This document shows positions 12,280-23,541 of a DNA stretch of 64,000 nucleotides, piece after piece. The translations under genes and the position numbers were made by a program. Within the stretch, counting starts at the first letter, position 1. The number at the start of each line of letters is the position of its first letter. Origin of the DNA: Okapia johnstoni. Its lineage: Eukaryota > Chordata > Mammalia > Artiodactyla > Giraffidae. The DNA lies in assembly GCA_024291935.2 (NCBI GenBank), contig CM044307.1, positions 102,057,461-102,121,460 of the forward strand. Reading direction: 5' to 3'. The notes below the pieces were generated by a model. The model was not told where the DNA came from. It saw nothing but the letters and a program-made list of their open reading frames with translations, and did no database searches.

Positions 12280-12359
12280 GTAATCATGGTTTTAAATTCA
12301 TATTATATGACATTTATCTGATTAAGCTATATGCATTTTATTTTCTTCTTATTGTTTAG
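12280..12359 (+). other. ACSS3: 80-bp intron of ACSS3 between exons B and C
   Basis: The intron begins gtaatc and ends ttattgtttag. A good branch-site match, ctgat, has its adenine at 12321, 38 nt upstream of the acceptor, followed by a T-rich tract. It is close to the lower size limit for mammalian introns, while its neighbours are 9.5 and 26.1 kb long. No repeat has inserted in it. Confidence 0.9.
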
Positions 12360-12455
12360 GTGTGGTGGGCAGCTTCTGACTTAGGCTGGGTTGTCGGACA
12401 TTCCTATATCTGTTATGGACCTCTTCTACATGGAAACACTACGGTTTTATATGAG
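12360..12455 (+). CDS. ACSS3: ACSS3 internal exon C
   Basis: This exon has 96 nt, 32 codons, phase 0 at both ends, with acceptor ttgtttag ending at 12359 and donor gtaata from 12456. It encodes [18 protein letters not shown] followed by [14 protein letters not shown]. The [15 protein letters not shown] stretch is the conserved core of short-chain acyl-CoA synthetases near the acyl/nucleotide pocket, and GPLLHG lies just before the substrate-pocket strands. It is about residues 335-366 in human numbering (from memory). The following intron is the largest in the window, about 26.1 kb, and holds most of the BovB and L1 copies. Confidence 0.96.
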
Positions 12456-14420
12456 GTAATAAAATAAAAATTCATACCACATATACATAGTGTTAATTTT
12501 ACTGAAAGTTTGTGAGAAGTAGTCTAAGTAGGAACAAAAAAATTGAATGGGGACAGGGAACATTTTTATGTCTTCTTCCAGTTAAAAATATGATTTCATA
12601 AGACAGAGAAATATATAGAAAAAAACAGCTATTTAAATTGTGTTGAACAAAGCCATAAAATTATATTCTGAAAAATATACACTAAAAAGCTTTATGTCTG
12701 TCCCTTTCTAGAAAATATTATTGGACTGATCCTGATTTAGAACCTTAGAAAACAGTCAACACAAAACAGAGATTCACCTTTTTGTGTTTTTAGAGACTTA
12801 ATGGATTTCAACTATACGGTTTCTTGACTTTAGCAGATATTTTTGGTAGTTTCTGATGATTGTTATATGTATAAGGAAGAGACTCCTAGACTGATCAGAT
12901 TGAATCTTCATAGATTTAAGATTCAGTTGCAAGGATTAATGTTACCCAGGAATAATATTTTTGTGTGTATACTAGAAAATTCTGCTCTTATGCCTATTCT
13001 ATTTAATTTTAGTAAATGCCTTGTATAAATACTTAAAACACTTGTCCATCAGATTTGTAGGATATCAGAAGCTGAGAGGAACAGTAAAATGGTAGTTTGC
13101 TAAATCAGCACACAAAATAATCTTGGACTTATGGGACAAAACACACAAGATGGGAGAATATGGAAATCCTTTTATAATTATATTAAAAATATAATTGCAA
13201 AAATGAAGTCAGGGAAATTTGAGTTGTTACAATTTATGTGGTTAAATCCCTGTGATTATAATTGTCTGTAGTTCAAACATCAGTGGTTGATAGAATGATT
13301 TTAAAAAATAGTCACCATATGCAGTAGTATAGCCTTATTTTCCTTTTTCACATTTGGAAATTTATGTTCAGTTTAATGAGGGGGAGAAAAAAATAATTAA
13401 CTAATTAGAAGACATTTGGATGAAAATGTCATACAAGAAAGTGATGAAGGAATTGTGAATGGTTAGTCTGATAATAGTAATATATTTAGTGTGCGTATAT
13501 GTTAAGACTCTTGACATTTAAAGAGTTGCCACATAGTACTGTAGTAATGTGGAATTCCAGAGACCTATCTTTTGGGCATAATCAGAGAAAATTTAACTGT
13601 TCACTAGTAGAACAGACAGCTTCTGAAATAGAAGGCTCTCTTTCACTTATAGTCTTTCAACATCAAGAGAGGAATCTGAAGACGAGAATTTTATATGTGA
13701 GGTGTGGATAATAGATTATGTCAAAGTTCTTTAAAATCGTAACATTCTGCAAGTCAATGATTCTGAGAAAAATCAGAGACTGTTCTTGATCTTTGTGGCA
13801 ATCTCCTAGTCTCAGCCAACATTTAAAAGCATGATTATTCCCGCATTGTCAGCTGGCTGGTTTTCTGTATTGAAATGCTCAGAGATATTAAGGCAAACTT
13901 TGACACAAGTATTACGCCATCTTGTACTACTCCTCATCTTTTATACTATGCCTCTGTCCTTTGTAGACTTAATATGCCCTGTGGTATTTGTAACAACTAA
14001 AACATAAAATAATCTTGACAATTGTGTCCCATACTGAAGTCCTTGCAATAGAATAAGTGTTTTTTATTAAAATAATAATTCCCTTTGAAGTAAACAAAAT
14101 AAGCCTTAACACTAAATACTTATAATTAATTGTGGAATTACCAATATAAAGTGACAAAGCCAAAGATGCCATTATATTGATAAGTATTTATAAGTATTAG
14201 TTTGTCTTTAGGACTATAGTGCATGTAATTTTTGTGCATTTACCATTGGCCTTTTTTATTTTTTAAGCTTATTTAAAACATAATTGTAACACCATTAAAA
14301 GGGCTCTGTTGTTTATCTTGAAATGATGAGCTCAAGAACAGTGTTGATGCTCTATCAGTATTTGTTGTAAAAAAGAGTGATTTTTTTTTCTTTTTTTTAC
14401 CTTTTAAATCTTATCTGTGC
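12456..14420. other. ACSS3 intron, no recognisable feature
   Basis: AT-rich intron beginning with the donor of exon C. I see no repeat that I can name and no RNA gene. Confidence 0.4.
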
Positions 14421-14429
14421 ACTCAGGTT

Positions 14430-15545
14430 TCTTTCCTACAACTTACAAACATCCTCAATTCTCTCTTATCATAAAACAAAGCCTTTTAGACTTCTGCACA
14501 TTTCTAACTTATCCCATCTTTATATTCTTCTCCACTGAGTTCTTGGAAAAAATACCCTTCCCATATTGTCTGAAATTTATTTTCTTCCAATTATTCTCCA
14601 TCCCAGTGAAGTCCAGTTTTTCTCCACATTTTTTCATAAAGCTACTGTATCAGAGGTCAGTGGTGGCTTAGAAAGGGACAAAGTCAAGGATTTTCTTCAG
14701 TTTGATTTTATTTTTTCTCTCAATGGCATCAACCCTGGTTGACCGTGTTCGGTGATGGTAATTCTCTCTGCTCTCTTGAGTCCCCAATATCCTTTTGCTA
14801 TTGTTTAGGCTGTTTCTTTTGCCTTACACAACTTTCCCTCTGTCTTTCCTTGTCTGGTTAATTCCAGCTATCTTGTAGACTCTGATTAGATGTAATCATC
14901 TCTTGGAAAATTTTCTCAAAGTCTTTGACTGCTCAGTTTCCCTTTCTGTGGTTCCATTCTCCCTTGAACATATGTCTGTTAGCTGACCACAGTATTCTGA
15001 AATTATATCTAATAAAGTGTGAGGGCCTCACAAGCCAGTCTCAGCGTGGTAGACAATACACACTAAACATGCAGTAAGTGCTTATGGAACTAAACTGGAT
15101 GCTACTTCTCTGTTCTCATTCTGCCTCTCTGACATCCTTCTGTTTCTCTCTTGGTTTCTTTTACTTTGATCCTCAACACTGGGTAATAGTAAGGTTTTGT
15201 TCTTAGTGCTCTTTTCTCATGCTGCTTATATTTCCTGGATAATCTCCATGCAGCTGGATTTGAGTATTACTATTAAACCCAGGCTCCTAACTCCTCGTAT
15301 CTATATCTAACCTTCTTGCTAAGCACCAGCTTATTATTAGGGACTTTCAGATGGCCCAGGCATCCATTATGGTTAAGGTGATGTGGAATGAACTCACAAT
15401 CTCCACTTTTCCCTACAAAGACATTTCTTTCCATGTACTCTGCAGTGTTGTTGTTACCTGCTTTTACTCAGTCGGCTAAACTAAGAATCAAGAAGTGATT
15501 CTAACTGCATTCCCCTTACATATCATATTCTATTGCTCATTACAT
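14430..15545 (+). repeat. Possible old L2 LINE, interrupted on the right by BovB
   Basis: The pyrimidine-rich text with phrases such as ctctgcctctctgacatcct, atctccatgcagctgg and acccaggctcctaactcct resembles the sense strand of L2. Similar wording (gcctgtgcttcccagttgta, cctccttcagatgtct-like text) resumes after the BovB at about 16560-16690. Very diverged, so the family and the borders are uncertain. Confidence 0.35.
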
Positions 15546-15559
15546 TTTGTTGCTTTACA

Positions 15560-16441
15560 TTTGTTGTTGTTGTTGTTCATTTGCTTAGTCATGTCTGACT
15601 CTTTGCGACCCCATGGACTAAAGCATGCCAGGCTTCCCTGTCCTTCACTGTCTTCCTGGAGTTTACTCAAACTCATGTCCATTGAATCCATGATGTCATC
15701 CATCTCATCTTCTGTCACCTCCTTCTCCCTCTGCCCTCAATCTTTCCTAGCATCAGCGTCTTTTCCAATGAGTTGGCTCTCACATCAGGTAGCTGAAGTA
15801 TTGGAGCTTCAGTCTCAGTCCTTCCAATGAATATTCAGAGTCTATTTCCTTTAGGATTGACTGGTTTGATCTCCTTGCTGTCAGATGTGAAATGACAGGG
15901 TAAAACATGTTTGAGGAACTTTCAATGAATCCTTGTGTTGGCTGCTATAAGATGCTATTTGAGAGGAGTCCAGCTACTTATAAGAAGTCTGGCCAGAGTT
16001 TGGAGCCCAAGAAAATAAAGTCTGTTACTGTTTCCATTTTTTCCTCATCTATTTGCCATGAAGTAATGGCACTGGATGCAATGATCTTCATTTTTTAAAT
16101 GTTGAGTTTTAAGCCACCTTTTTCATTCTCCTCTTTCACTTTCATCAAGATTTCCTCTTTGCTTTCTGCCATTAGGATGGTGTCTTCTGCATATCTGAGG
16201 TTATTGATATTTCTGCCAGCAATCTTGATTCCAGCTTGTGATTCATCTAGCCAGGCATTTCACATGATGTAGTCTTATTTAACATAAGTTAAATAAGGGT
16301 GACAATATACAGCCCTGATGTACTCCTTTCCCAATTTTGAACCAGTTGGTTGTTCCATGAACAGTTCTAACTGTTGCTTCTTGACCTGCATATTGATTTC
16401 TCAGGAGGCAGGTACGGTGGTCTGTTATTCCCATATTTTAG
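15560..16441 (-). repeat. BovB LINE, 5'-truncated and rearranged
   Basis: It starts with a (ttg)n tail at 15560-15576, followed by antisense BovB 3' end (gactctttgcgaccccatgg). It continues into antisense RT coding sequence (gcatatctgaggttattgat, then gacaatatacagccctgatg). About 15885-15965 does not fit the consensus, indicating an internal replacement or deletion. The reading frame is broken many times. Confidence 0.88.
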
Positions 16442-16760
16442 CACCTGTCAAAAGTGTCCTCTTGTTTCCATGCCTCCTGCCATGTAGTCAAGGCTATGAC
16501 GATTTAGTAAGTATGTTGTTGACTGGTGTATATTCTGTGTTTGGCCTCTGATCTCACTTGTGCCTGTGCTTCCCAGTTGTATCTTTCAGATAGCCAGTCT
16601 AGACCATGTTATAATAAATCCTCCTGCCTTCAGATGTCTTTCCAGGGCATCTCTACCCAAACTCTAATTTCTGAGCTCTCCTCACTATCCATCTAAAATG
16701 CAAAGATGAATGTAGAACTCCATGGCTTAAATTTTTTCAAAGGGTTGAGTTTTGCCTCCA
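16442..16760. other. ACSS3 intron, probable L2 remnant
   Basis: Pyrimidine-rich sequence that may continue the L2-like block interrupted by the BovB. No genes are seen. Confidence 0.3.
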
Positions 16761-17610
16761 GGAAGTTAGAGATGACATACTTGTCTCTATTCCTCCCACT
16801 AAGTAGAACTGAACATTTTACGCATTATGTCTAAAACAAATGTAAGACTAAAAGATGGAGATAAGAAGCAAAACTGACTTTAGGGACCTTGCGATTTGAG
16901 AAACAACATAGTGATGAGACCTTGGCTTTATTTTTCCCTCATATGTCTTAGATTTGTGTCTAAAGAAGCTGACAACCTAGAAGTGCCAACAACTGCAGAC
17001 AAAGCAAGTCACAACAAAACTAAACCCTCTGAGAAGGAAAACAACACCACCAAAAAAAAAAAAAAATCAACAAGCCTGACCATTCAAGCCAAAGGTTTAG
17101 GAAGGAGCAGCCTAAGACATGAAACTTTTAGATGGCTCCACTCCAGACAAATGACACAGAAAAATCCATGGTCCCAACCCCACTGCCAACAGCAAAGGCT
17201 GAGTGGGAAGTTTAGACTTCCACAATTGTTAGGCTTTAAGGAGGAGCTTAATCCTAAGCCTCTTCCCACAGGGTGGTGTCAGAGGAGTTTGAATAGGGAG
17301 CCAAGATTTTCCTTCCTGTTTGATTGTAATGAGGACCCATTGAACAAGCAGTAACAGTAGAGACCAAATAAGGAGCCTGGACTTATCCCCCTAACCTACC
17401 AGTAATGAGATACCCCTTCCATTCTCCACTGGGATAGAGTCAGTGGAAGCCTAGTAGAGAGTCAGGATTTGGGGGATTTTCAATAACAAGACCACCTGTC
17501 TCTTTCCTGTGATATCAGCAGAGGCCTTGTTGGGAGCAGTAACAGGGAGGTGCCATTAGAAACCTACAATTAGAATGGGAACCAAGCCAGAGTAATGAGC
17601 ATTCTCCAAG

Positions 17611-17710
17611 CTATTCTCTTCTCCAGGGGATCTTTCCCACCCAGGAATCAAACCCAGGTTTCCTGCATTGCAGGCAGATTCTTTACCATCTGAGCCACCA
17701 GGGAAGCCCC
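17611..17710 (-). repeat. Bov-tA SINE fragment
   Basis: Antisense head half only: tctcttctccaggggatctt, then gcattgcaggcagattcttt, ending ccaccagggaagcccc. Truncated at its 3' side. Confidence 0.88.
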
Positions 17711-18593
17711 AATTGGGTATCAGTGGAGGTCGAATGAGGAACCTGGATTTTTACCCCTATGTCTTCCTTCTTTGCTGGAGTGAAATCTAAATAAGCCACC
17801 TGAAACAAGATTTAAATACGAGTCTGTCTCATAATGTAATACCAAGAAACTGTCCAGGATTTGATGACCTCATACCAAGAACTAAAAAGATCTCAAGCTG
17901 AATGAGAAAAGACAGTTGATAGGTGCCAGAACTGAGATGACAGAGATGTTGGAATTATCTGACAAAGATTTTAAAGCAACTGTGGTAAAAATGCTTAAAC
18001 AAGTGATGAAAATTCTTTAAACATTCTATTTTTTTAAGGTCAAAAAAATAGTTACAGTTAAGAAATAAAAAGTTCTAGCAAAGATATAGATGCTATAAAG
18101 AATAATCATAGGGAAATTATAGAGTTGAAAAATGTAATAACAAAGATAAAAACTCAATGGATGGGCTCAATACCAGAATGGAGGGGACAGAGGAAACGAT
18201 TAATGAACTGGAAGAAGCAGCAATAGAAATTACCCAATCGAAACAACAGAAAGAAAACAGACTGAAAAGAAACAACTAACAAAGCCTCAGGGATATGTGG
18301 AATGATAACAAAAAATACAGCATTTGTGATTTCAGTCGTGAAAGGTGAGGAGAAAGAGAGTGGGCCTGAAAAAAATAATGGAAAACTTCTGAAAACTTCT
18401 CATCTTCTCAGATTTGGCCAACAATATATATCTGTTGGTTCAAGAAACCGAGTAAACCCTCAAATAATGTTCCTATAAAGAAATCCACATACATAAAAAA
18501 ATCTTAAACTTCTGAAAATTGAAGGCAAAAAAAAAAAATCTTGAAAGTGGGGAGAGAGAAAGGATTTCTTATCTGTATGGGTAAGCCCCTTTG

Positions 18594-18873
18594 CTGCTGC
18601 TGCTGCTGCTGCTAAGTCGCTTCCGTCGTGTCCAACTCTGTGCGACCCCATAGACACCAGCCCACCAGATCCCCTGTCCCTGGGATTCTCCAGGCAAGAA
18701 CACTGGAGTGGGTTGCCATTTCCTTCTCCAATGCATGAAAGGGAAAAGTGAAAGTGAAGTCGCTCAGTCGTGTCCGACTCTTAGCGACCCCAGGGACTGT
18801 AGCCCACCAGGCTCCTCCGTCCACGGGATTTTCCAGGCAAGAGTACTGGAGTTGGGTGCCGTTGCCTTCTCCG
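18594..18873 (-). repeat. Bov-A2 SINE inserted in the L1/HAL1
   Basis: Full-length antisense dimer with a (gct)n tail and the usual caatgcatgaaagggaaaag linker. The flanking duplicates AAGCCCCTTTG (18583-18593) and AAACCCCTTTG (18874-18884) differ at one base. The host L1 sequence resumes right after it. Confidence 0.93.
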
Positions 18874-19065
18874 AAACCCCTTTGAATGTAGGATTTTTTA
18901 GAAACTAGGGAGGTCAGAGGAAAGTGACAGAATGTTTTTCAAGTGTGAGAAAAAAGGAACTGTCAATCCAGAATTCTGTATTTATGCAAATATATTTTGA
19001 AAATAAAGGAGAAATAAAGACATTCTCAAGGGAAAGAAAAATTTAGAAAATTTGTTACCACTTTC

Positions 19066-19278
19066 TTATTGTTTAGTCATTAAATTGTGTCTGACCCTTT
19101 TGCAGCACTATGGAGTGTGAAGCCTGCCAGGCTCCTCTGTCCATGGGATTTCCCTGGCAAGAATACTGGAGTGGGGTGCAATTTCCTATTCCAGGGGATC
19201 TTCCTGACCCAGGGATCAAACCCGCATCTCCTGCATTGTAGGCGGATTCTTTACTGCTGAGCCACTGGAGGAGCCATA
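19066..19278 (-). repeat. Bov-tA SINE
   Basis: Antisense copy from gtttagtcattaaattgtgt to gattctttactgctgagcca. It separates the L1/HAL1 ORF1 part from an L1 ORF2 remnant. Confidence 0.9.
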
Positions 19279-19329
19279 AGCCTCTATGAAAGAGACAGCT
19301 AATGGCCAGTAGTTAATAATGAAAGACTA

Positions 19330-19615
19330 AGTACTTCTTATGTTTGAGAACAAAGCAAGGATGTCCACTCTCACCTCTTTATTCAATATACTTCTGAAAG
19401 TTCTAGTTAATTTGATAAGGCAATATATGGAAACAAAAAGAGAAACATATCAGAAAGGAAGAAATAAAATTGTCTCTATTTGCAAATGGCATGATTGTCT
19501 AGGAAATTATAAAACATATTTAAAAACCTGTAATTAATAAGTGAGTTCAGCCAGGTCTCAAGATACAAGATAAACATGCAAACATCAGTTGTTTTTCTAC
19601 ATACTGCAGTCAACA
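19330..19615 (+). repeat. L1 ORF2 fragment
   Basis: Sense L1 ORF2 reverse-transcriptase-region DNA: caaagcaaggatgtccactc, tcacctctttattcaatata, aattgtctctatttgcaaat. It ends near cagttgtttttctacatact. Frames are broken. Together with the ORF1 piece to the left this suggests one L1 with an internal deletion. Confidence 0.75.
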
Positions 19616-20000
19616 CCTTTGGCTACAAAAGGGCAACATCTCCTTGTAGAGATGTTCTTTATCTTGATTTTATCGTGTCCTAGTTGTGATATTAAGCTAT
19701 AGTTTTGCAAGATATTACTGATAGGGAAAGCTGTTAAGAGTATATGACATATTTCTGTATTATTTCTTACAGTTCCCTGTGAATCTACAATTATCTCATA
19801 TAAAAAACTTAATTAAAAGTTACTAAAAAAGACTTCAAAGAACTCCTGTCAAAGAACAAAATTCAAACTTATTTGCATGATATGAATGATCTGTAGTCAT
19901 CTGCTCTTTGCTCACCCTTAAAATCTGTCTCTCGTTCTGAATTCAGCTTCCTACTCAGCAATCCAGTCATTATTAGCACTTACATGAGCAGAAAAAAGTG

Positions 20001-20140
20001 GAAGTGAAAGTCGCTCAGTCATGTCCGACTCTTTGCCACCCCGTGGACTATACAGTCCATGGGATTCTCCAGGCCAGAATACTGGAGTGAGTAGTCTTTC
20101 CCTTCTCCAGGGGATCTTCCCAACCCAGGGATTGAACCGC
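20001..20140 (-). repeat. Bov-tA SINE, 5'-truncated
   Basis: Antisense copy from gaagtgaaagtcgctcagtc to aacccagggattgaacc. The tRNA-like head is missing. Confidence 0.88.
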
Positions 20141-20339
20141 CAGTGATTAAGTTGTCTCCTCTACTGAAATTCCACTTTTGTTCTGATCACATAGCAGAGT
20201 GGTTCTTTTTCTTAAGGGATCAGTTTGAATTTCATCTTCTCTCTGATATTTTCATGCCTTCCTCTGGCTGATGGAAGTTCTTTATAATTCCATTATACCA
20301 TCTAGATTCCTTTGGTCTTGTGAATAAAGGCCTGTGATA

Positions 20340-20440
20340 CTGTAAACTGTTTGAGGGGAGGGGATGTTTGTCATTTCTGTACCCCCAGTGTCCAGCACAG
20401 TGCCTTTCAGGAGAAACAGAAAATTCATTGTGTAAATGAA
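20340..20440 (+). repeat. L2/MIR 3'-end fragment
   Basis: The phrases gtaaactgtttgaggggagg, acccccagtgtccagcacag and tgcctttcaggag fit the shared L2/MIR 3' end in sense orientation. Confidence 0.55.
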
Positions 20441-21190
20441 TTTCTAAGGGATTAATTGACAACTGGAGCATGCGGAACACAGGGTGAAAACTTGCTTCAT
20501 TAATTAAAGCAAAGCTGAAGTATAATAGCGTCCTGACTTGTCACTAGGTCAGCAAAGAAAAAAGTCTTTATTAACTTCCACAAAATAATTGTCCCACTTG
20601 TGCCCCAATTTCAGTTGGATTGCTAAATTAGCATTGTTTTATTTTAGTGTTATTATTTTTAATTTAGGAAGCGAAAATCTTCCATTACATAATAAAAATA
20701 CATTCTTTTTATGTGAACAGAATAATTTAGTAGATCATTCATATCTTCATAGGATTACCTTTTCTGAATAGAAATAAACTCATCAATTTAGTTGATCAAA
20801 GATTTATTTTAATTCTTAATGAATTATAGCATATCAAAACTATAGTATGAGGTAGACAGTGAATTGGTATCTGTGATGATATTTTTCCCTAGTGAGGCAT
20901 TTTAACAAAAATTGATGTTCTGAAGTATTAGGAGATTTGCAGATCACTCTGTGCCAAATCATCTAGAGTACAAAAATCAGCTCATGAAACACTTCTCTTT
21001 CATTGAGTACAAATGGTTTATGATATTTTATGAATAAATAATAATTACATTAGCTGAAAAAAAAATAAAAATGGTTATAATTAAGTTGGATATTCAGTGA
21101 AACCTCTAAGTACAGAAGACTTACCCACTAGAAGCAATCTGTGTTTCACCATAAAACTTACAATGGATATTTAAATAAGATTTTCTTTTT
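20441..21190. other. ACSS3 intron, no recognisable feature
   Basis: AT-rich sequence. I see nothing in it that I can support. Confidence 0.4.
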
Positions 21191-21200
21191 TGCCACAGAA

Positions 21201-21390
21201 CAGCAGTCGCCAACCTTTATGGCACAAAGGACCAGTTTCGTGGAAGACAGTTTTTCCACGGACTGGAGTTGGAGGATGGTTTCAAGTGATTCAAGCACAT
21301 TATACTTATTGTGCACTTTATTTTTATTATTATTACATCAGCCTCACCTCAGATCGTTAGGCATTAGATCCTGGAAGTTGGGGACTCCTG
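21201..21390. mobile_element. hAT-type non-autonomous DNA transposon (MITE-like)
   Basis: A 190-bp element with imperfect terminal inverted repeats. The left end is CAGCAGTCGCCAAC; the right end is gttggggactcctg, whose complement is CAGGAGTCCCCAAC. The inside carries the typical accagtttcgtggaagacag, tttttccacggactggagtt and attgtgcactttatttttat text. The 8-mers ccacagaa (21193-21200) and ccatatag (21391-21398) are plausible decayed target duplications, 8 bp as expected for hAT. No transposase. Confidence 0.8.
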
Positions 21391-21691
21391 CCATATAGGC
21401 CATTTAGGCCTACATTTTCCTGGTTGTCTGCTTTGATTTTAGCTTCCTGATAATTGCCAAATTTTCAACACATTCCTATTTCTTTCATTAAAACAAACAA
21501 ACAGCAACCAAAAACCCCACCTAAATCGTTGATTCCCTATCCCCATGCAGTTACAACTTTCTTCATCTTTGAAGGCTCTTGCCTATACCCAATAGCTCCA
21601 TTTTCTAACCTAGAACTTGAGTCCGCAATCCTCTCAAGCTGGCCTCTGTCATCTTCATTTCATAATAACAGCTTTTGATAATTTCCTTAGT

Positions 21692-23026
21692 GACTGGAAA
21701 AGTCAGTTTTCATTCCAATCCCAAAGAAAGGCAGTACCAAAGAATGTTCAGTTTACCATACAATTGCACTTATTTCACATGCTAACAAGGTAATGCTCAA
21801 AATCGTTCAAGCTAAGCTTTAGCAGTACATGAACTGAGAACTTCAGATGTATAAGCTGGATTTAGAAAAGGCAGAGGAACCAGAGATAAAATTGCCAACA
21901 CCCTCTAGATCATAGAAAAAGCAAGGGAATTTCAGAAAGACATCAACTTCTGCTTCACTGACTGTGCTAAAGCTTTTGACTGTGTGGATCACAACAAACT
22001 GGAAAATTCTTAAAGAGATGGGAATACCAGACCACCTTACCTGTCTCCTGGGAAACCTGAATGGAAGACAAGAAGCATCAGTTAGAACTGGACATGGAAC
22101 AATGGACTGGTTCCAAATTGAGAAAGGAGTACATCAAGGCTGTATATTGTCACCCTGCTTATTTAACTTATATGCAGAGTATATGAAATGCTGGGCTGGA
22201 TGACTCACAAGCTGGAATCAAGATTGCTGGGAGGAAAATCAACAACCTCAGATATGCAGATGATACCATTTTAATGGCAGAAAGCAAAGAGGAACTAAAG
22301 AGCCTCTTGATAAAGGTGAAAGAAGAGAGGGAAAAAGCTGGCTTAAAACTCAACATTCAAAAAACAAAGATCGTAGTATCTGGCCCGATCACTTTATGGC
22401 AAATAGATGGGGAAAAAGTGGAAACAGTGGCAGATTTTATTTTCCTGGTCAAAATCACTGCATATGGTGACTGCAGCCTTGAAATTAATAGATGCTTTCT
22501 CCTTGGAAGAAAAGCTATGACAAACCTAGACAGTGTATTGAAAAGCAGAGCCATCGCTTTGCCAACAAAGCTCTGTATAGTTAAAGCTATGATTTTTCTA
22601 GTAGTCATGTACAGATGTGAGAGTTGGACCATAAGGAAGGCTGAGCGCTGAAGAATTGGTGCTTTTGAACTGTGATGCTAGAGAAGACTCTTGAGAGTTT
22701 CATAAACAGCAAGGAGATCAAACCAGTCCATCCTAAAGGAAATCAGTCCTGAATATTCATTAGAAGGACTGATGCTGAGCTGAAGCTCCAATACTTTGGC
22801 CACCTGATGCAAAGAGCCAGCTCTTTGGAAAAGATGCTGATGCTGGGAAAGATTGAGGGCAGGAGGATAAGGAGGTGACAGGATGAGATGGTTGGATGGA
22901 TCACTGATAAAATGGACATGAGTCTGAGGAAACGCAGGGAGATAGTGTAGGACTGGGAAGCCTGGCATGCTGCAGTTCATGGGTCGCAAAGAGATGGACA
23001 TGACTGAGCGACTGAACAACAACAAC
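21692..23026 (+). repeat. BovB LINE, 5'-truncated RT to 3' end
   Basis: Sense copy running from the RT domain (gactggaaaagtcagttttc) to a (aac)n tail near 23016-23026. Broken translations show QAGFRKGRGTRD-like, FDCVDHNKL-like and LRYADDT-like pieces. An extended frame covers codons at 22274-22648. The copy has many stops and frameshifts and cannot make protein. Confidence 0.93.
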
Positions 23027-23235
23027 TAGTAATTACATTTTTTCATATGCCAGTGGACATTTTCAGGACTCTTCATATTTGACTCTTCAGTGTTTGAAAG
23101 TTTTGACTTCCATCTATCTTAGTTACTTTCTTCTCTTCTGAGGAAAACATGCTCCAGTTTTTCTGAAGTTATGCTCATATCTGCTACAGGAATTTTCTGA
23201 ATTGTTGCCTGAAATATATTCTCTTATCCTTTACA

Positions 23236-23535
23236 GCACAGCCAAGTGTCACTTCCTGAGAGAAGCCTTCCTTGACCTCTGTGACTCGGGTGAATCTATG
23301 CAGTCTCTCTTAAGCACCTGGGGTTTTTCCTTCTTGTGTCATCATTGCCATTTCACTTTAATTTTTATGCTCCTTTGATCTATCTGCCTCTCTCTGCTCT
23401 ATACTCTGTGAAGGAAGGAATCATGTTAGTGTTTGCTCACCATCAAGTCTCAGCTTCTCTCCTTGTTCTGGACAGACTTTCAGTTCTCAATAAATATTTG
23501 TTAGTAAATGCCTGAATGAAGATACCAGGAAAAAA
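23236..23535 (+). repeat. L2 LINE 3' end
   Basis: Sense L2 tail: ccaagtgtcacttcctgaga, gaagccttccttgacctctg, then actctgtgaaggaagga and ctcaataaatatttgttagt. A short A-run follows at 23530-23541. Confidence 0.7.
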
Positions 23536-23541
23536 AAAAAA

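Larger units (their letters stand above)
16900..19062 (+). repeat. L1/HAL1 element, 5' leader and ORF1 region, split by SINEs
   Basis: From about 17900 the text is recognisably L1/HAL1 ORF1 DNA in the sense direction. Examples are gacagagatgttggaattat, gaaattacccaatcgaaaca, gggatatgtggaatgataac, aatcttgaaagtggggagag, and (after the SINE) ttttcaagtgtgagaaaaaa and aggaactgtcaatccagaat. The leader at about 17210-17800 has degenerate recurring gggagcc-aagattttcc / ggagcctggacttatcc units. All frames are broken. Two SINEs (17611 and 18594) lie inside it. Confidence 0.75.

Noticed and set aside
16896..17354. 152-codon plus-strand open frame with lysine-rich stretch
   Set aside because: It lies in the L1/HAL1 leader and includes a poly(A) tract translated as lysines; no family resemblance and no splice or regulatory context.
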